Positions 8,943 through 17,596 of a DNA stretch of 64,000 bases are shown piece after piece (the stretch's first letter is position 1; each line of letters opens with the position of its first letter). Made by a program: the position numbers and the translations under genes. Source of the stretch: Leptonema sp964619535 (GTDB taxonomy: Bacteria > Spirochaetota > Leptospiria > Leptospirales > Leptonemataceae). Below the pieces are notes generated by a model. The model ran no database searches. It was not told the origin of the DNA and was given only the letters and a program-made list of their open reading frames with translations. Location: positions 310,001 to 374,000 of the forward strand of contig CAZUEX010000002.1 in NCBI GenBank assembly GCA_964619535.1, written 5' to 3'.

Positions 8943-10187
8943 TCACGGCCCCTGCACCGTTCTCCTCTCAGGCATTGAGGACAGCCGGTTCAGCTCTTCA
9001 CGACTGGCTGCAGTGGAGGATTTCGTCAGAAGGTCCAGACGTTCTGACCAGATCAGGGCATAGCGAGGGTAGTGCTTTTCGATTTGAGCGATCTGCTTCT
9101 GAAAGGCAGGATCCGCTGTATGGGCTGTCTTTTTCATGAATGTGGCGTTTTCTTCGGAAAGCCGCACGTGAAAGGCCTGGATGTCAAGAAAACGGGCTTC
9201 TTCCTCTGCAGAGAACAGAAAGGTATGCTGACGAGTTTCAAGAGGAGCCAGCCGGTTATCGGATAGCTTTCTGGCCGGCTGCCACTGCCAGATCTGGCCG
9301 ATCCGGTATTCCCTGCGCTGCAGTTCTCGTCCCTGACTGTCCAGCAGCATGGCCCTTACCAGCACAAAACGCTCTGGATCGGCCGTGGGCACATAATGGC
9401 CTGCGCCTGCATTGGTTATCTTTAAAGCAAAACGAAGCCTGCCTGCCCCATCAAGAGAGACAGAACCGGATTCGAACTGCAGGCCTGTCTGATGGCGAAC
9501 GGTTAACAGATAGGGGAAGAGGTCAAATCGCTTCGGAACGCCCCCTCCAGGAAAGAGATGGCGAGAGAATGGGCCGCTTTCGCCGCTTCCCTTTTCCATA
9601 TGACACTGCACGCAATGCGTTGCATCATAAGGGCTTTCTTGCCATTCTTTTACGGTATTGAAGCTACAGACGTACTGATCATCCAGTCTTACAGCGGCCT
9701 GGTGGCAGGTTTCGCATCGATCCAGCAGGTACTCTCTGTCTGCTACCACAGGGTGGGGGGCATCAGGGGATGTGGAATCTGTTCCAACTACGATAGAATG
9801 GCCATTTTCCTGACGGACATGGCATCCGGCGCACGTAACACCTTCGCGCTGCAACGCTGCATCAAAGGAAGGATTCGCAGAACCGTCGGCCAGAGTTTCA
9901 TGCTGGTTGCCAAGAGGAAGGTGACAGTTCATGCACAGCTGCACCGGCGCGCCCGGTTTGGCTATCTCGGACTGAAACTGCAGATCCAGGTAGGCCATGG
10001 AATGCGTGGAATGCTTCCAGTCATTGTACTGGTCCTGATGACAGCTACCGCAATCTGAAGCCCGCAGTCCGGTCTGTGGTTCCTTGACGGGAGCGGGATG
10101 GGTGAAAAAGGCAGGACGGCTTTCCTGACAGGAAAGCAACAGAATAAGCCACAATGCAGCGAATGGGTTGCCGTGACGTAAGCGCAC
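8943..10187 (-). CDS. Five-haem c-type cytochrome lipoprotein (cytochrome c554-like)
   Basis: Predicted 414-residue envelope electron-transfer protein. The leader ends in a lipobox (LILLLSC, Cys20), so it should be lipid-anchored outside the inner membrane. Five CXXCH haem sites are visible: CGSCH (46-50), CMNCH (86-90), CAGCH (120-124), CETCH (159-163) and CVQCH (193-197). The segment HQDQYNDWKHSTH after the first haem is typical of the cytochrome c554/multihaem family. Residues 210-414 contain no haem motif and look beta-rich, as in the C-terminal domain of related multihaem proteins. No dehydrogenase or reductase partner is adjacent, so the redox partner is unknown. Confidence 0.88.
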   Translation of the reverse strand: MRLRHGNPFAALWLILLLSCQESRPAFFTHPAPVKEPQTGLRASDCGSCHQDQYNDWKHSTHSMAYLDLQFQSEIAKPGAPVQLCMNCHLPLGNQHETLADGSANPSFDAALQREGVTCAGCHVRQENGHSIVVGTDSTSPDAPHPVVADREYLLDRCETCHQAAVRLDDQYVCSFNTVKEWQESPYDATHCVQCHMEKGSGESGPFSRHLFPGGGVPKRFDLFPYLLTVRHQTGLQFESGSVSLDGAGRLRFALKITNAGAGHYVPTADPERFVLVRAMLLDSQGRELQRREYRIGQIWQWQPARKLSDNRLAPLETRQHTFLFSAEEEARFLDIQAFHVRLSEENATFMKKTAHTADPAFQKQIAQIEKHYPRYALIWSERLDLLTKSSTAASREELNRLSSMPERRTVQGP

Positions 10188-10229
10188 GGCCTAACAAAAA
10201 TGAATTCTTCGCGAAAAGCCCACCATTTT

Positions 10230-10267
10230 CAGGCCAGACAGCTACCATTGCGTAACTGCCTGACCTG
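10230..10267 (-). repeat. Long stem-loop between serA and the cytochrome gene
   Basis: Twelve-base arms (10230-10241 and 10256-10267) pair with two G-T wobbles around a 14-base loop, 7 bases past the serA stop. No T-run follows on either strand, so it is not a standard intrinsic terminator; it may protect the serA mRNA 3' end or act with a factor. Confidence 0.5.
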
Positions 10268-10274
10268 AGTCCTG

Positions 10275-11870
10275 TCAGCGCAGGTCTACCTGGTGAACGG
10301 ACAGTATGTTATACAGCGAGCGGAATTTCTCAATCTGATCGGCGCTCAGCAGATCATCGACGGTGATGACCGAGATAGCCGTTTCGCCTTTACCAGAACG
10401 CGAAAGCTCAATGGAGGCAATGTTGATGTTCAGGTCTCCCAGGAAGGATCCAACCGCACCGACGACACCCGGAACGTCCTTGTTTTGAACCACCAGCAGA
10501 ATGCCTTCAGGCCGGAATTCGATCTCGCGATCGTTCAGAGAAACGGCCACACATTGTCCGGCGATGGCTGTGTATTTCAGCCTTGCCTTCTTGCCGTCTT
10601 CGCCTTCCAGCGTAACGACAACACTGGATTTATAGCCGGCAGTGCTTTCGTTCTTGTTCTCAACAACACGCACGCCACGTTCCCGGGCAAGCAGAGGAGC
10701 ATTTACATAATTAACAGCATCGGCTCCGACGAAAACACCGAGAGCCCCTTTCAGAACGGCCATGCGAACAGGATCGGCCTTTTTCTCGCTGATTTCTCCG
10801 TTGTAGTCGATCTCTACCGTGCGAAGCGGTGAGTCGAGCAGGCGGGCAAGCAGCATTCCGACCTTCTCTCCGCCTTCGAAGTAAGGCTTCATGAAATCCA
10901 TGCTTTCTGCATCGACGGTGGGGAAGTTGATGCCGTTCCGGGCCACACCGGTCTGAAAAAACTCGATGAGTTCGTCGATCGTTTCCATGGCTACGGCAAA
11001 CTCTGCTTCACCGGTGGATGCACCGAGGTGAGGGGCCATGACGCAGTTCTCATACTGACGTAGGGGAAAGTCCTCGGGCGGCGGTTCCTTTGTGAACACA
11101 TCGAGGCCGACGGCAGCAATCTGGCCGGATTTCAGTCCTTCTTCGAGGGCCTCTTCGTTATAGATGCCGCCGCGAGCGGCGTTGATCAGTCGGACCCCTT
11201 TCTTCAGCTTATGCAGGTTGTCTTTGTTGATGAAATCGCGTGTATCGTCCGTAAGCGGTGCATGGACCGAGATAAAATCAGAGCGGGCAAGAAGCTCGTC
11301 TTTGCTAACGATTTCAATCTCCAGGTGGCTCAGCGCCTCGGCATGGATGAACGGGTCAAAACCGATTACGTTCATCTTGAGGCCGCGTGCACGTTTTACA
11401 AACTCACGACCGATACGGCCAAGACCAACGACACCGACGGTTTTGCCTGTGATCTCCACACCCGCATATTTGCTCTTTTCCCATTTTCCGGCCTTCATGG
11501 AGGCATTGGCCTGCGGGGTATTTCGGGCTACGGCAAACATAAGGGCAAGGGCCTGCTCGGCCGTTGTCACAGAGGACCCACCGGGGGCATTCATAACGAC
11601 GACGCCACGACGGCTTGCTTCGGCAATGTTGATGTTATCCACACCAACACCGGCGCGAACGATCAGCTTCAGATTCGGTGCCTTTTCGAGTACGTCGGGG
11701 GTTACCTTCGTTGCAGATCGAACGATAAGTCCATGTGCTTTGCCAATATCGGCCAGCAGCTCTTCTTTGTTATGACCGCCTTTGTAGATGACCTCGAAAC
11801 CTTCAGTCTTTTGCAGCCTTGAAACGCCTTCCGCATCAAATTTGTCAGAGATAAGAATGACATGCTTCAT
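10275..11870 (-). CDS. serA: D-3-phosphoglycerate dehydrogenase (long form, ACT domain)
   Basis: First step of serine synthesis: oxidises 3-phosphoglycerate to 3-phosphohydroxypyruvate with NAD+. It has 531 aa, the usual size of the long form with an intervening domain. Visible are the Rossmann motif VGVVGLGRIGREF, the catalytic-arginine segment INAARGGIYNEEAL, the catalytic histidine in MAPHLGASTGEAE, the allosteric intervening domain (about 320-450) and a C-terminal ACT domain (VVQNKDVPGVVGAVGSFLGD) that normally binds serine for feedback control. The start ATG at 11870 gives the family-typical MKHVILISDKF opening; the frame extends upstream without homology. It stands alone, with a strong stem-loop just past its stop. 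Confidence 0.96.
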   Translation of the reverse strand: MKHVILISDKFDAEGVSRLQKTEGFEVIYKGGHNKEELLADIGKAHGLIVRSATKVTPDVLEKAPNLKLIVRAGVGVDNINIAEASRRGVVVMNAPGGSSVTTAEQALALMFAVARNTPQANASMKAGKWEKSKYAGVEITGKTVGVVGLGRIGREFVKRARGLKMNVIGFDPFIHAEALSHLEIEIVSKDELLARSDFISVHAPLTDDTRDFINKDNLHKLKKGVRLINAARGGIYNEEALEEGLKSGQIAAVGLDVFTKEPPPEDFPLRQYENCVMAPHLGASTGEAEFAVAMETIDELIEFFQTGVARNGINFPTVDAESMDFMKPYFEGGEKVGMLLARLLDSPLRTVEIDYNGEISEKKADPVRMAVLKGALGVFVGADAVNYVNAPLLARERGVRVVENKNESTAGYKSSVVVTLEGEDGKKARLKYTAIAGQCVAVSLNDREIEFRPEGILLVVQNKDVPGVVGAVGSFLGDLNINIASIELSRSGKGETAISVITVDDLLSADQIEKFRSLYNILSVHQVDLR

Positions 11871-11997
11871 GAATCCAGGTTTTTTTGAAGCATCAAGCTG
11901 ACAACCGTTCCCCTTTTTATATGGTTGAAAAAGCATAATGTTTTTGAACATGTTTTCAGTTGCCAGTTGGAGGCCGTCTGGAATTGATTTCCGGGAA

Positions 11998-12249
11998 ATG
12001 AACAAGCGTCGTACAGGAAAACAGGAACAGGTTCGCTGGAATATGCTTCTGACTGCCGACGAAGCCGAATTTCTCAAACAGCAGGCTCGTCGTGAGGGAC
12101 GAACGGCATCGGACCTTGTTCGTTCGGCGATTGAAAGGCTGTATCGACCGCATATACGTATCGATGCCTTTCTGGCACTTGATGCACTTCGTGGAAACTA
12201 CCTCGATGCCGGCCGGTGCAGAGCAATGATGCAGGAAAGAGATGACTGA
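11998..12249 (+). CDS. Ribbon-helix-helix protein, possible antitoxin
   Basis: Small basic protein (83 aa) with the pattern of a CopG/RHH DNA-binding fold: a beta strand (VRWNMLLT), helix (ADEAEFLKQQARREG), turn, and helix (TASDLVRSAIERLY). Such dimers bind operators and, in many toxin-antitoxin pairs, hold a toxin through the C-terminal tail. The last 30 residues here (HIRIDAFLALDAL onward) could play that part. Its stop overlaps the next gene by 8 bases, so the two are co-translated. I chose the ATG at 11998 because the RHH strand follows soon after; its ribosome binding site is weak and upstream starts are possible. Antitoxin function is inference from context. Confidence 0.65.
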   Translation: MNKRRTGKQEQVRWNMLLTADEAEFLKQQARREGRTASDLVRSAIERLYRPHIRIDAFLALDALRGNYLDAGRCRAMMQERDD

Positions 12250-12661
12250 GCATCGAATCGGAAAAAGGCGCCTGTATATCGATGAGACGATCCTGATGGC
12301 TCTTGGAACGGAAGGAGAGATGCGCCAGGCGATTCAGCTGATGTTGAAGCGTCTTTTGCAGGATGAATGGATCATTCTAAGTTCGGCCTTTGCCGTAAGC
12401 CGACTGGTAGGCCTTGAGGCCTCCGCAGCGGCCTTTTATGATTACATGCAGCTGATACGACGGATCTGTGCAGAAATTGAGCCTCTGGAAGCGGCCGATC
12501 TGGAGCGCTCCTCAACAGAGATGGTGATGCATGACTGCTCCCTGATTGCGGCCATACATCTGAGCCTGATGAAAAGGATGCGATGCGATGGTCTGCTCAC
12601 CCTGTCGCCTGAGCTGCGGGCAAAGGCCCCGCTTCCTGTCTTCCATCCCGCTGAAGCCTGA
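12242..12661 (+). CDS. PIN-like protein, possible toxin partner of the RHH protein
   Basis: A 139-residue protein of PIN-domain size. An acidic residue follows a short strand at the start (LYIDETILMAL, Asp14), and the end resembles the PIN C-terminal pattern (DCSLIAAIHLSLMKRMRCDG followed by LLTLSPEL), where the aspartate preceding the helix matches the usual third acidic position. The second acidic position is not clear (AVSRLVG, where PIN proteins usually have a glutamate), and the last one is replaced by SPEL. So it may be a divergent or inactive ribonuclease. The pairing with an RHH gene and an 8-base overlap resembles vapBC-type operons. I rate the PIN assignment as plausible, not certain. 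Confidence 0.5.
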   Translation: MTEHRIGKRRLYIDETILMALGTEGEMRQAIQLMLKRLLQDEWIILSSAFAVSRLVGLEASAAAFYDYMQLIRRICAEIEPLEAADLERSSTEMVMHDCSLIAAIHLSLMKRMRCDGLLTLSPELRAKAPLPVFHPAEA

Positions 12662-12687
12662 CCGGCTGTTGTGAAAGGTCATGCGGC

Positions 12688-13200
12688 TTACGAGGCGGTG
12701 CTGAAATCCGGTGTCTTTTCTTCAAGATACTCTTTGTTTCCGTTTAGATTGAGAATCCAGCGTTCTCCATCCTCTTCGAGGTAGGCTGCAAGGGAGCTCA
12801 TGGCCCCCGGCCTCAGGCGAACCGGTATGGCCTTTTCACCCAGGGTCGGATGCTGTTCGGACGGCAGAAGATCCGTCCAGACCAGGTCGGCACCGCCGAT
12901 ATAGAGTTCCCGTGGCTTTCTTTCAAGGATCAGGCTGTTATCCAGTACAAGGCGGATGATTCCGCTTTCCGGCTCGATCAAGACCCGGTCTGCGAAAAGG
13001 GGAAAGCCACGTACCTCTCGCAACCAGCCTGTTTCCGTACGTTCACCGAACTGGTTGCGGATAAAAAAGCGCCCATCAGAAGCACGGTAAAGATTGCTTT
13101 TGAAGAAGAAAAGGATACCCTCATGAATGAGCCGCTCTGTTCCATTCCACCATTCCCCCCGTTCATCCACACGAATGTCGGTAACTGTTTCGAGGCTCAT
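12688..13200 (-). CDS. DUF1285-like conserved protein
   Basis: A soluble protein of about 170 residues with no signal peptide or membrane segment. The N-terminal half (DIRVDERGEWWNGTERLIHE, then GILFFFKSNLYRASDGRFFI and VRGFPLFADRVLIEP) follows the order of conserved positions I know from DUF1285 proteins, which are small two-domain beta proteins of unknown role. The start at 13200 was chosen because the homologous part begins at MSLETVTDIRVD; the frame extends 26 codons further without obvious homology. It stands between the RHH/PIN pair and a small membrane protein gene on the other strand. No function can be assigned. Confidence 0.6.
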   Translation of the reverse strand: MSLETVTDIRVDERGEWWNGTERLIHEGILFFFKSNLYRASDGRFFIRNQFGERTETGWLREVRGFPLFADRVLIEPESGIIRLVLDNSLILERKPRELYIGGADLVWTDLLPSEQHPTLGEKAIPVRLRPGAMSSLAAYLEEDGERWILNLNGNKEYLEEKTPDFSTAS

Positions 13201-13337
13201 TCCTCTAATCTGACCTGCATGAGAATAGCGGCAACAGTTTTTTAGGGAATGATACGCCAAGAATCTATTGATGCACAAATTGAATTGTCAGCAAAAAGCC
13301 GTATGATAAGCTGCATTTACGCGATAAGGAGACAGGG

Positions 13338-13625
13338 GTGCAGCAGGAAGACAGACAGGAAAACAGAGAGCATTCATACGGAAAAAGCGGTGAAGTCCTA
13401 TCGGTCCTTGTTCCGCTCTTGCGTGATTTTGTGCCCATCCTTATTGAACGGTGGTCAGATCTTGCCGATCGCCCGACCTTGCGGTCCCTGGAAGAGGAAA
13501 ACCGGCGTCTGCGTGATCAGATCGATGGACTGGAAAAAAAGGTACAGTGGCTTACCGTCTTTCAGGTGGTTACAGGGATTTTCCTTCTGTTTCTCATCGT
13601 GCTGCTGGCCACCGGTGTTATCTGA
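13338..13625 (+). CDS. Small coiled-coil protein with C-terminal membrane anchor
   Basis: A 95-residue protein starting at GTG with an AAGGAG ribosome binding site about 7 bases upstream. A polar N-terminus leads to an amphipathic stretch (VLSVLVPLLRDFVPILIERW), then a coiled coil (SLEEENRRLRDQIDGLEKKV) and a single C-terminal transmembrane helix (FQVVTGIFLLFLIVLLATGV). It is probably a tail-anchored inner-membrane protein. I do not recognise a family. The next gene starts 28 bases later on the same strand, so they may be co-transcribed. Confidence 0.65.
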   Translation: MQQEDRQENREHSYGKSGEVLSVLVPLLRDFVPILIERWSDLADRPTLRSLEEENRRLRDQIDGLEKKVQWLTVFQVVTGIFLLFLIVLLATGVI

Positions 13626-13653
13626 TCAGCTCTTGCTTCTTACCTGATACCTG

Positions 13654-14376
13654 ATGAGGCAGAACATGGCCGGGAATAATAGTTCGGAATTAAAGGCATC
13701 CGGAGAGAAGCCTTCGGTAGACAATCCATTACGCATTGGTGTCTGTACGCTGGATGAACTGGAAGAGAAGATTAAGGCCTTTCGGGTGATGAATCAATCC
13801 GCCCTGAAGAAACGCTTCATTCTTTCTCGCGAGGATGTTTTTATTCCGGGAACAGGCGATAAGATCCTTGAGAAGGGCCTGGAGATTGACATATCCAGGG
13901 CCAAGTTGATGCGTCGCCACTTTGCAGGGGACCATGTATTTAAGACCTTTCAACCCGATGAAGGGATTGTTATCGTCTCTGACATGAATGAGATGGAGGG
14001 GATTCCGCTGTCCATGGATCTGGTTACCCAGGTCATGAATCTTGGCAAAGGAGCGTACGAAGGGTTTATCGATCGAGTGGATAACTTCGGAGACTTCCTC
14101 AACCTATTGAAAAAGGCCCTGTTCCCGAAATTGATGATCATAGGATATCTGTCTCCGCAGTCGCTGGAATCCGAACAGCTGAACTTCGTGCGCATCAGGC
14201 GCGTCGACCATTACATTCGAACCATCGAGATCACTCACAGTCGTTATAAGCCAAAGCCCTACTTCCCACGATTGAAAAACATTCACATCGATACATCGGA
14301 CCCAAAGGCCTGGTCCCGCTTTGTCCTTGAGATCGTACGGGAGTATACGAAATCCTATTTCGTTGAAGAGTTTTAA
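13654..14376 (+). CDS. Uncharacterised protein
   Basis: A 240-residue soluble protein that I do not recognise. There is no signal peptide or membrane segment. The body alternates charged helices and beta strands; the segment DEGIVIVSDMNEMEGIPLSM and the conserved-looking LGKGAYEGFIDRV stand out, as does a basic stretch RIRRVDHYIRTIEITHSRYK. It lies just downstream of the small anchored coiled-coil protein and ends 17 bases before the stop of the convergent cNMP-binding gene. Base composition matches its neighbours. Closeness to the cNMP-binding gene may be meaningful but the genes are convergent. Confidence 0.6.
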   Translation: MRQNMAGNNSSELKASGEKPSVDNPLRIGVCTLDELEEKIKAFRVMNQSALKKRFILSREDVFIPGTGDKILEKGLEIDISRAKLMRRHFAGDHVFKTFQPDEGIVIVSDMNEMEGIPLSMDLVTQVMNLGKGAYEGFIDRVDNFGDFLNLLKKALFPKLMIIGYLSPQSLESEQLNFVRIRRVDHYIRTIEITHSRYKPKPYFPRLKNIHIDTSDPKAWSRFVLEIVREYTKSYFVEEF

Positions 14377-14393
14377 ACGGCTCTTCGAAGTTC

Positions 14394-16859
14394 CTAAATC
14401 GAGTAGAACTTCAGGGTTTCGCGAAGCGGTGGTGGAAGCGAGTCCTTATCGCCGTATTTCTTCCAGCGGTTTTCCAGCTCGATCAGCTTTCTACGCCTGA
14501 TGTTCATGAAGCGGTTATGGAACTCAGAGAAGGCTGGCTGTGTGCAAACCTGGTCCCGCACTTCCTTGGAGAACGGAATATGCCTGTAGAAGATGCCCCG
14601 TACGACCCGGTTCAGTTTCATACTGCCCTGAGACTCAAAGCGAATCCACATGGTATAGTCGTTTACAAATTTCGAACGATCGTCGCGAAAACGTTTGAAC
14701 TCAGCAGAAAGCCGTTCTTTAACCTCTTCGGAAAGCTCTCTGTTCTTCTTGTAGAACTGCACGTAGTCCGTGTAATCCGAAGTGAGGGATGAGCGCGATA
14801 CGTCGTTCCATTCCGGTCCCAGTACGGTTTTCAAAAGCTCCCACCGGAAAGCTCCCACGGCTTCGATCAGCATGGTGTAAAGGTCTCCCGTGGCAAAGAT
14901 GGGAAATGCAAATCGACCCGGAGAGTCTTTGCGGCGTGCAATGGCCAGTTCTTGCCACATCATGGCCTTGTTGCCAATGGAGGGCAGCAGGATCATGTTT
15001 GGAAATACCTGAACTTGAACGAATTCTTTGAAGATCTTGCGCTCTTCATCGTTTAAGACAAGCTCACGATGAAAGGCAGAGTAATCCACAGCCAGAAGCT
15101 GGTCTACCATGCTGGATAGCTTCTCACGGGTGATAAAGGATTTCTCAAGGTCCTGCATTACATGGTAGCGGGTCAGAATGGGGAAGGCTGTGATGGGAGA
15201 GCCCGATGTAAGCTTGACGTTGGTTTCTACGAAATGTTTCAGTTCTTCTTTTACGCGATTCTCGTAACTGTTGATCTCGGCTGGAACATCGGATTCCCTT
15301 TTCCATCCCATGTCCTTGTGTTCCAGCTTCAGACGTTCCAGATAGGTCTGGCCCATTTCATCGACGGAGGGTTCTTCTTTTCCTGATCCGATATAGTCGA
15401 GCCAATCCGTTGCATTGAAGATCGGATATTCGGCTTTCCCTCGCGAGGTGTCTTCAAGCGTGCAGAGCGAGACGATGTGTTCCATATCGAGGAACTGTTC
15501 GTCGAAGAAACCGTAGTTCAGCATCAACTTGATGAATCTCGGCACATTGCCGCGATTCTGTTTGTAAAGGAGGAAGGCCTTTTCGTAGGCCTGCCAGTAG
15601 GCCTGGGCAATGGGCTTTTTCAAACGACGCAGTTCGGGCGTGGAGTCCAGCGGAGTCTTCTGTTCGCGAAGGTCCTTCAGCATGGCCTGTATCTTCTGGT
15701 TCTCTTCGGACGGAAAACCGCAGAACGCCAGGATGCGACTGGAGGAGCCCTTCAGTTCCTGCTTGATAGCATCAAAGTCAGCACCGGCTCGCAACGAGGC
15801 CGCTTCCTGTTTGTTTTTCTCCACATCCTTGAAGGTTTCGCTGCTTTTGAGGAAAACTCCGATCTGATGGTAGTTTTCGCTGACCTCTGGATAGGGACGT
15901 CCGCATAGCTTGCGATAGTGATCGAGGATCTCTCCCAGTCGGCCATCGACGAATTTCAGGATGGCCATCATCTCTTCGGCGGGGACGTCTATGATGTTGG
16001 AATTAAAGAGGTCGGATTGCAGATAGAACTTTTCTGCAAAGCAGTGTTCGGAGCGAAAGAGATACTCCATGCCCTCATCGATTCCGTAAAAGAGCTGGGC
16101 CACCTCTTTCAGACAAAGGGATAACTGTTCTACCAGGCGCAGGGCTATCTGCCGTAGAATCTCAATATCGGCCTGGAACATCGCCCCCTGAATATTGGGG
16201 GCCAGGGCAAGCAGCCTGCGATAGAACTGAAAGGCTTCCTGATCAAATGCACTGTCAAACTCATAGCTTTTCTGTAACAGGTCGCCATGATCTGCCTCAA
16301 GCCAGGCCAGATTCAGACTGGCAGGCAATTCATTCTTGTTTTCGAGAAAGCGATCGACGATCACACGGGCCACCGGCATGACCGGGTCGACCAGCGGTCC
16401 ATCTGGCTGCGAGGTAAAGAGAGAGGGCTGAAGACGGTAGTAGACAAGAGAAAGCGTGTCTATGGTCTTCTGGATTTTCGAGGAAAGGGCATCAAAGTTG
16501 CGAATAGCCTGGTAGGCCTGAACGGTTTCCTGGGCGATGGTACGAACCCCGAGCATGCCGACGTTCAGTTTGCCGAGGATCAAAGAGGTAAACGGTCCGG
16601 AAGGGTTGACCGGGAAAACGGAGAGAATGCTGTCTCGCTCCGTGACAAGGGTTACTGGAGAGGGTGCTCTGGAAACAAGGTAGCCAAAGAGAGGTACCGT
16701 ATTCTGCCCGATTCGAAACAGGGTCCTTCCATCCTGGTAGGCTACCTCTCCGCTGTGGAGCAGGATCAGACTGGTGACGGGAGTGTTTTTCTTGAGCAGC
16801 TGTGTGCCCGCCGGCACCTTCATCTGCTGTCCCGGTTTTCTGAGATCCAGCGTTGTCAT
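14394..16859 (-). CDS. Large cyclic-nucleotide-binding-domain protein, spirochaete type
   Basis: An 821-residue protein. Residues about 10-95 form a cupin-like cNMP-binding fold (MKVPAGTQLLKKNTPVTSLI, then LHSGEVAYQDGRTLFRIGQN), of the CRP/PKA-regulatory type. The remaining ~700 residues are mostly alpha-helical with no membrane segments, DNA-binding helix-turn-helix or catalytic motif that I can see. I recall proteins of this layout in Treponema and Leptospira annotated only as cyclic-nucleotide binding, so it is probably a spirochaete-specific cytoplasmic regulator or scaffold. The phosphate-binding Arg of true cAMP binders is not obvious, so ligand binding is uncertain. It stands as a single minus-strand gene between uncharacterised genes. 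Confidence 0.75.
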   Translation of the reverse strand: MTTLDLRKPGQQMKVPAGTQLLKKNTPVTSLILLHSGEVAYQDGRTLFRIGQNTVPLFGYLVSRAPSPVTLVTERDSILSVFPVNPSGPFTSLILGKLNVGMLGVRTIAQETVQAYQAIRNFDALSSKIQKTIDTLSLVYYRLQPSLFTSQPDGPLVDPVMPVARVIVDRFLENKNELPASLNLAWLEADHGDLLQKSYEFDSAFDQEAFQFYRRLLALAPNIQGAMFQADIEILRQIALRLVEQLSLCLKEVAQLFYGIDEGMEYLFRSEHCFAEKFYLQSDLFNSNIIDVPAEEMMAILKFVDGRLGEILDHYRKLCGRPYPEVSENYHQIGVFLKSSETFKDVEKNKQEAASLRAGADFDAIKQELKGSSSRILAFCGFPSEENQKIQAMLKDLREQKTPLDSTPELRRLKKPIAQAYWQAYEKAFLLYKQNRGNVPRFIKLMLNYGFFDEQFLDMEHIVSLCTLEDTSRGKAEYPIFNATDWLDYIGSGKEEPSVDEMGQTYLERLKLEHKDMGWKRESDVPAEINSYENRVKEELKHFVETNVKLTSGSPITAFPILTRYHVMQDLEKSFITREKLSSMVDQLLAVDYSAFHRELVLNDEERKIFKEFVQVQVFPNMILLPSIGNKAMMWQELAIARRKDSPGRFAFPIFATGDLYTMLIEAVGAFRWELLKTVLGPEWNDVSRSSLTSDYTDYVQFYKKNRELSEEVKERLSAEFKRFRDDRSKFVNDYTMWIRFESQGSMKLNRVVRGIFYRHIPFSKEVRDQVCTQPAFSEFHNRFMNIRRRKLIELENRWKKYGDKDSLPPPLRETLKFYSI

Positions 16860-16892
16860 AAGTTGGCACAGTCTCCTGATATGGACAGAATT

Positions 16893-17591
16893 TCAATCCG
16901 ATTCGGGTTTCCAGGGACCGCCCGTACGGCTTCCTGTTATGGCCGATCCAATGCGTACGATGGTTGCCCCTTCTTCTACGGCAATCTGCCAGTCTCCTGA
17001 CATTCCCATGCTGAGCTCACCATCTGGCAGCAGTCGGTCCCGAATGCGTCGCAACCGCTGGAAGACCTCTGCCGTACGTCTGGGATCCTGATCGGTTGGT
17101 CCCATCGTCATAAAGCCCCGCCACCGTAACGCCTCTTCAGAAGGCAGTGAATCAAGACATGCCTCAAGCTCCTGTTCTGTCATCCCGCCCAGCTTTGTGG
17201 TTTCGCCGGTCAGGTTCAGCTGGATCAGGTACTGCATTCCCTGGCCGGTACTGGCGAAGTGCTTCCGGGAAGCTTTGAGAAGACTTGCAAGGGCGGACGT
17301 GGAGGAAACGCCCTGAACGACATGAAAGAGTCCGGGAAGGTTTCGTGCAAAGCCCGATTGCAGCGGGCCAATGTGGTGGTAAATGGGCTGGATTTCCTGT
17401 GGGGATACGCGAGCGAACTTCTCCCTGGCCTCAGAGAAGCGGTTTTCGCCGAACTCGGTATGGCCTGCCTTTAACAGCGTTTCAATCAACTCCGGGCCAT
17501 GCGTTTTGGTCACAACGACGATACGCACATGGCCGTGGCCGCGCCGATCCAGTTCTTCTCTGATGCTCGACAGGGCACGGACCGGATCCAT
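16893..17591 (-). CDS. YggS/PROSC-family pyridoxal phosphate homeostasis protein
   Basis: A 232-residue single-domain PLP-binding protein with the alanine-racemase-like barrel of the YggS/YlmE/PLPBP family. The PLP lysine lies in VVVTKTHGPELIETLL, followed by the family signature HTEFGENRFSEAREKF and the HHIGPLQSGFARNL motif; the phosphate-binding end appears as ELSMGMSGDWQIAVEEGATIVRIGS. The family buffers free PLP and influences amino-acid metabolism rather than having a known reaction. It follows the upstream coiled-coil gene by 5 bases, forming a two-gene operon, and ends about 30 bases from the start of the cNMP-binding gene on the same strand. Confidence 0.9.
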   Translation of the reverse strand: MDPVRALSSIREELDRRGHGHVRIVVVTKTHGPELIETLLKAGHTEFGENRFSEAREKFARVSPQEIQPIYHHIGPLQSGFARNLPGLFHVVQGVSSTSALASLLKASRKHFASTGQGMQYLIQLNLTGETTKLGGMTEQELEACLDSLPSEEALRWRGFMTMGPTDQDPRRTAEVFQRLRRIRDRLLPDGELSMGMSGDWQIAVEEGATIVRIGSAITGSRTGGPWKPESD

Positions 17592-17596
17592 TCAGC

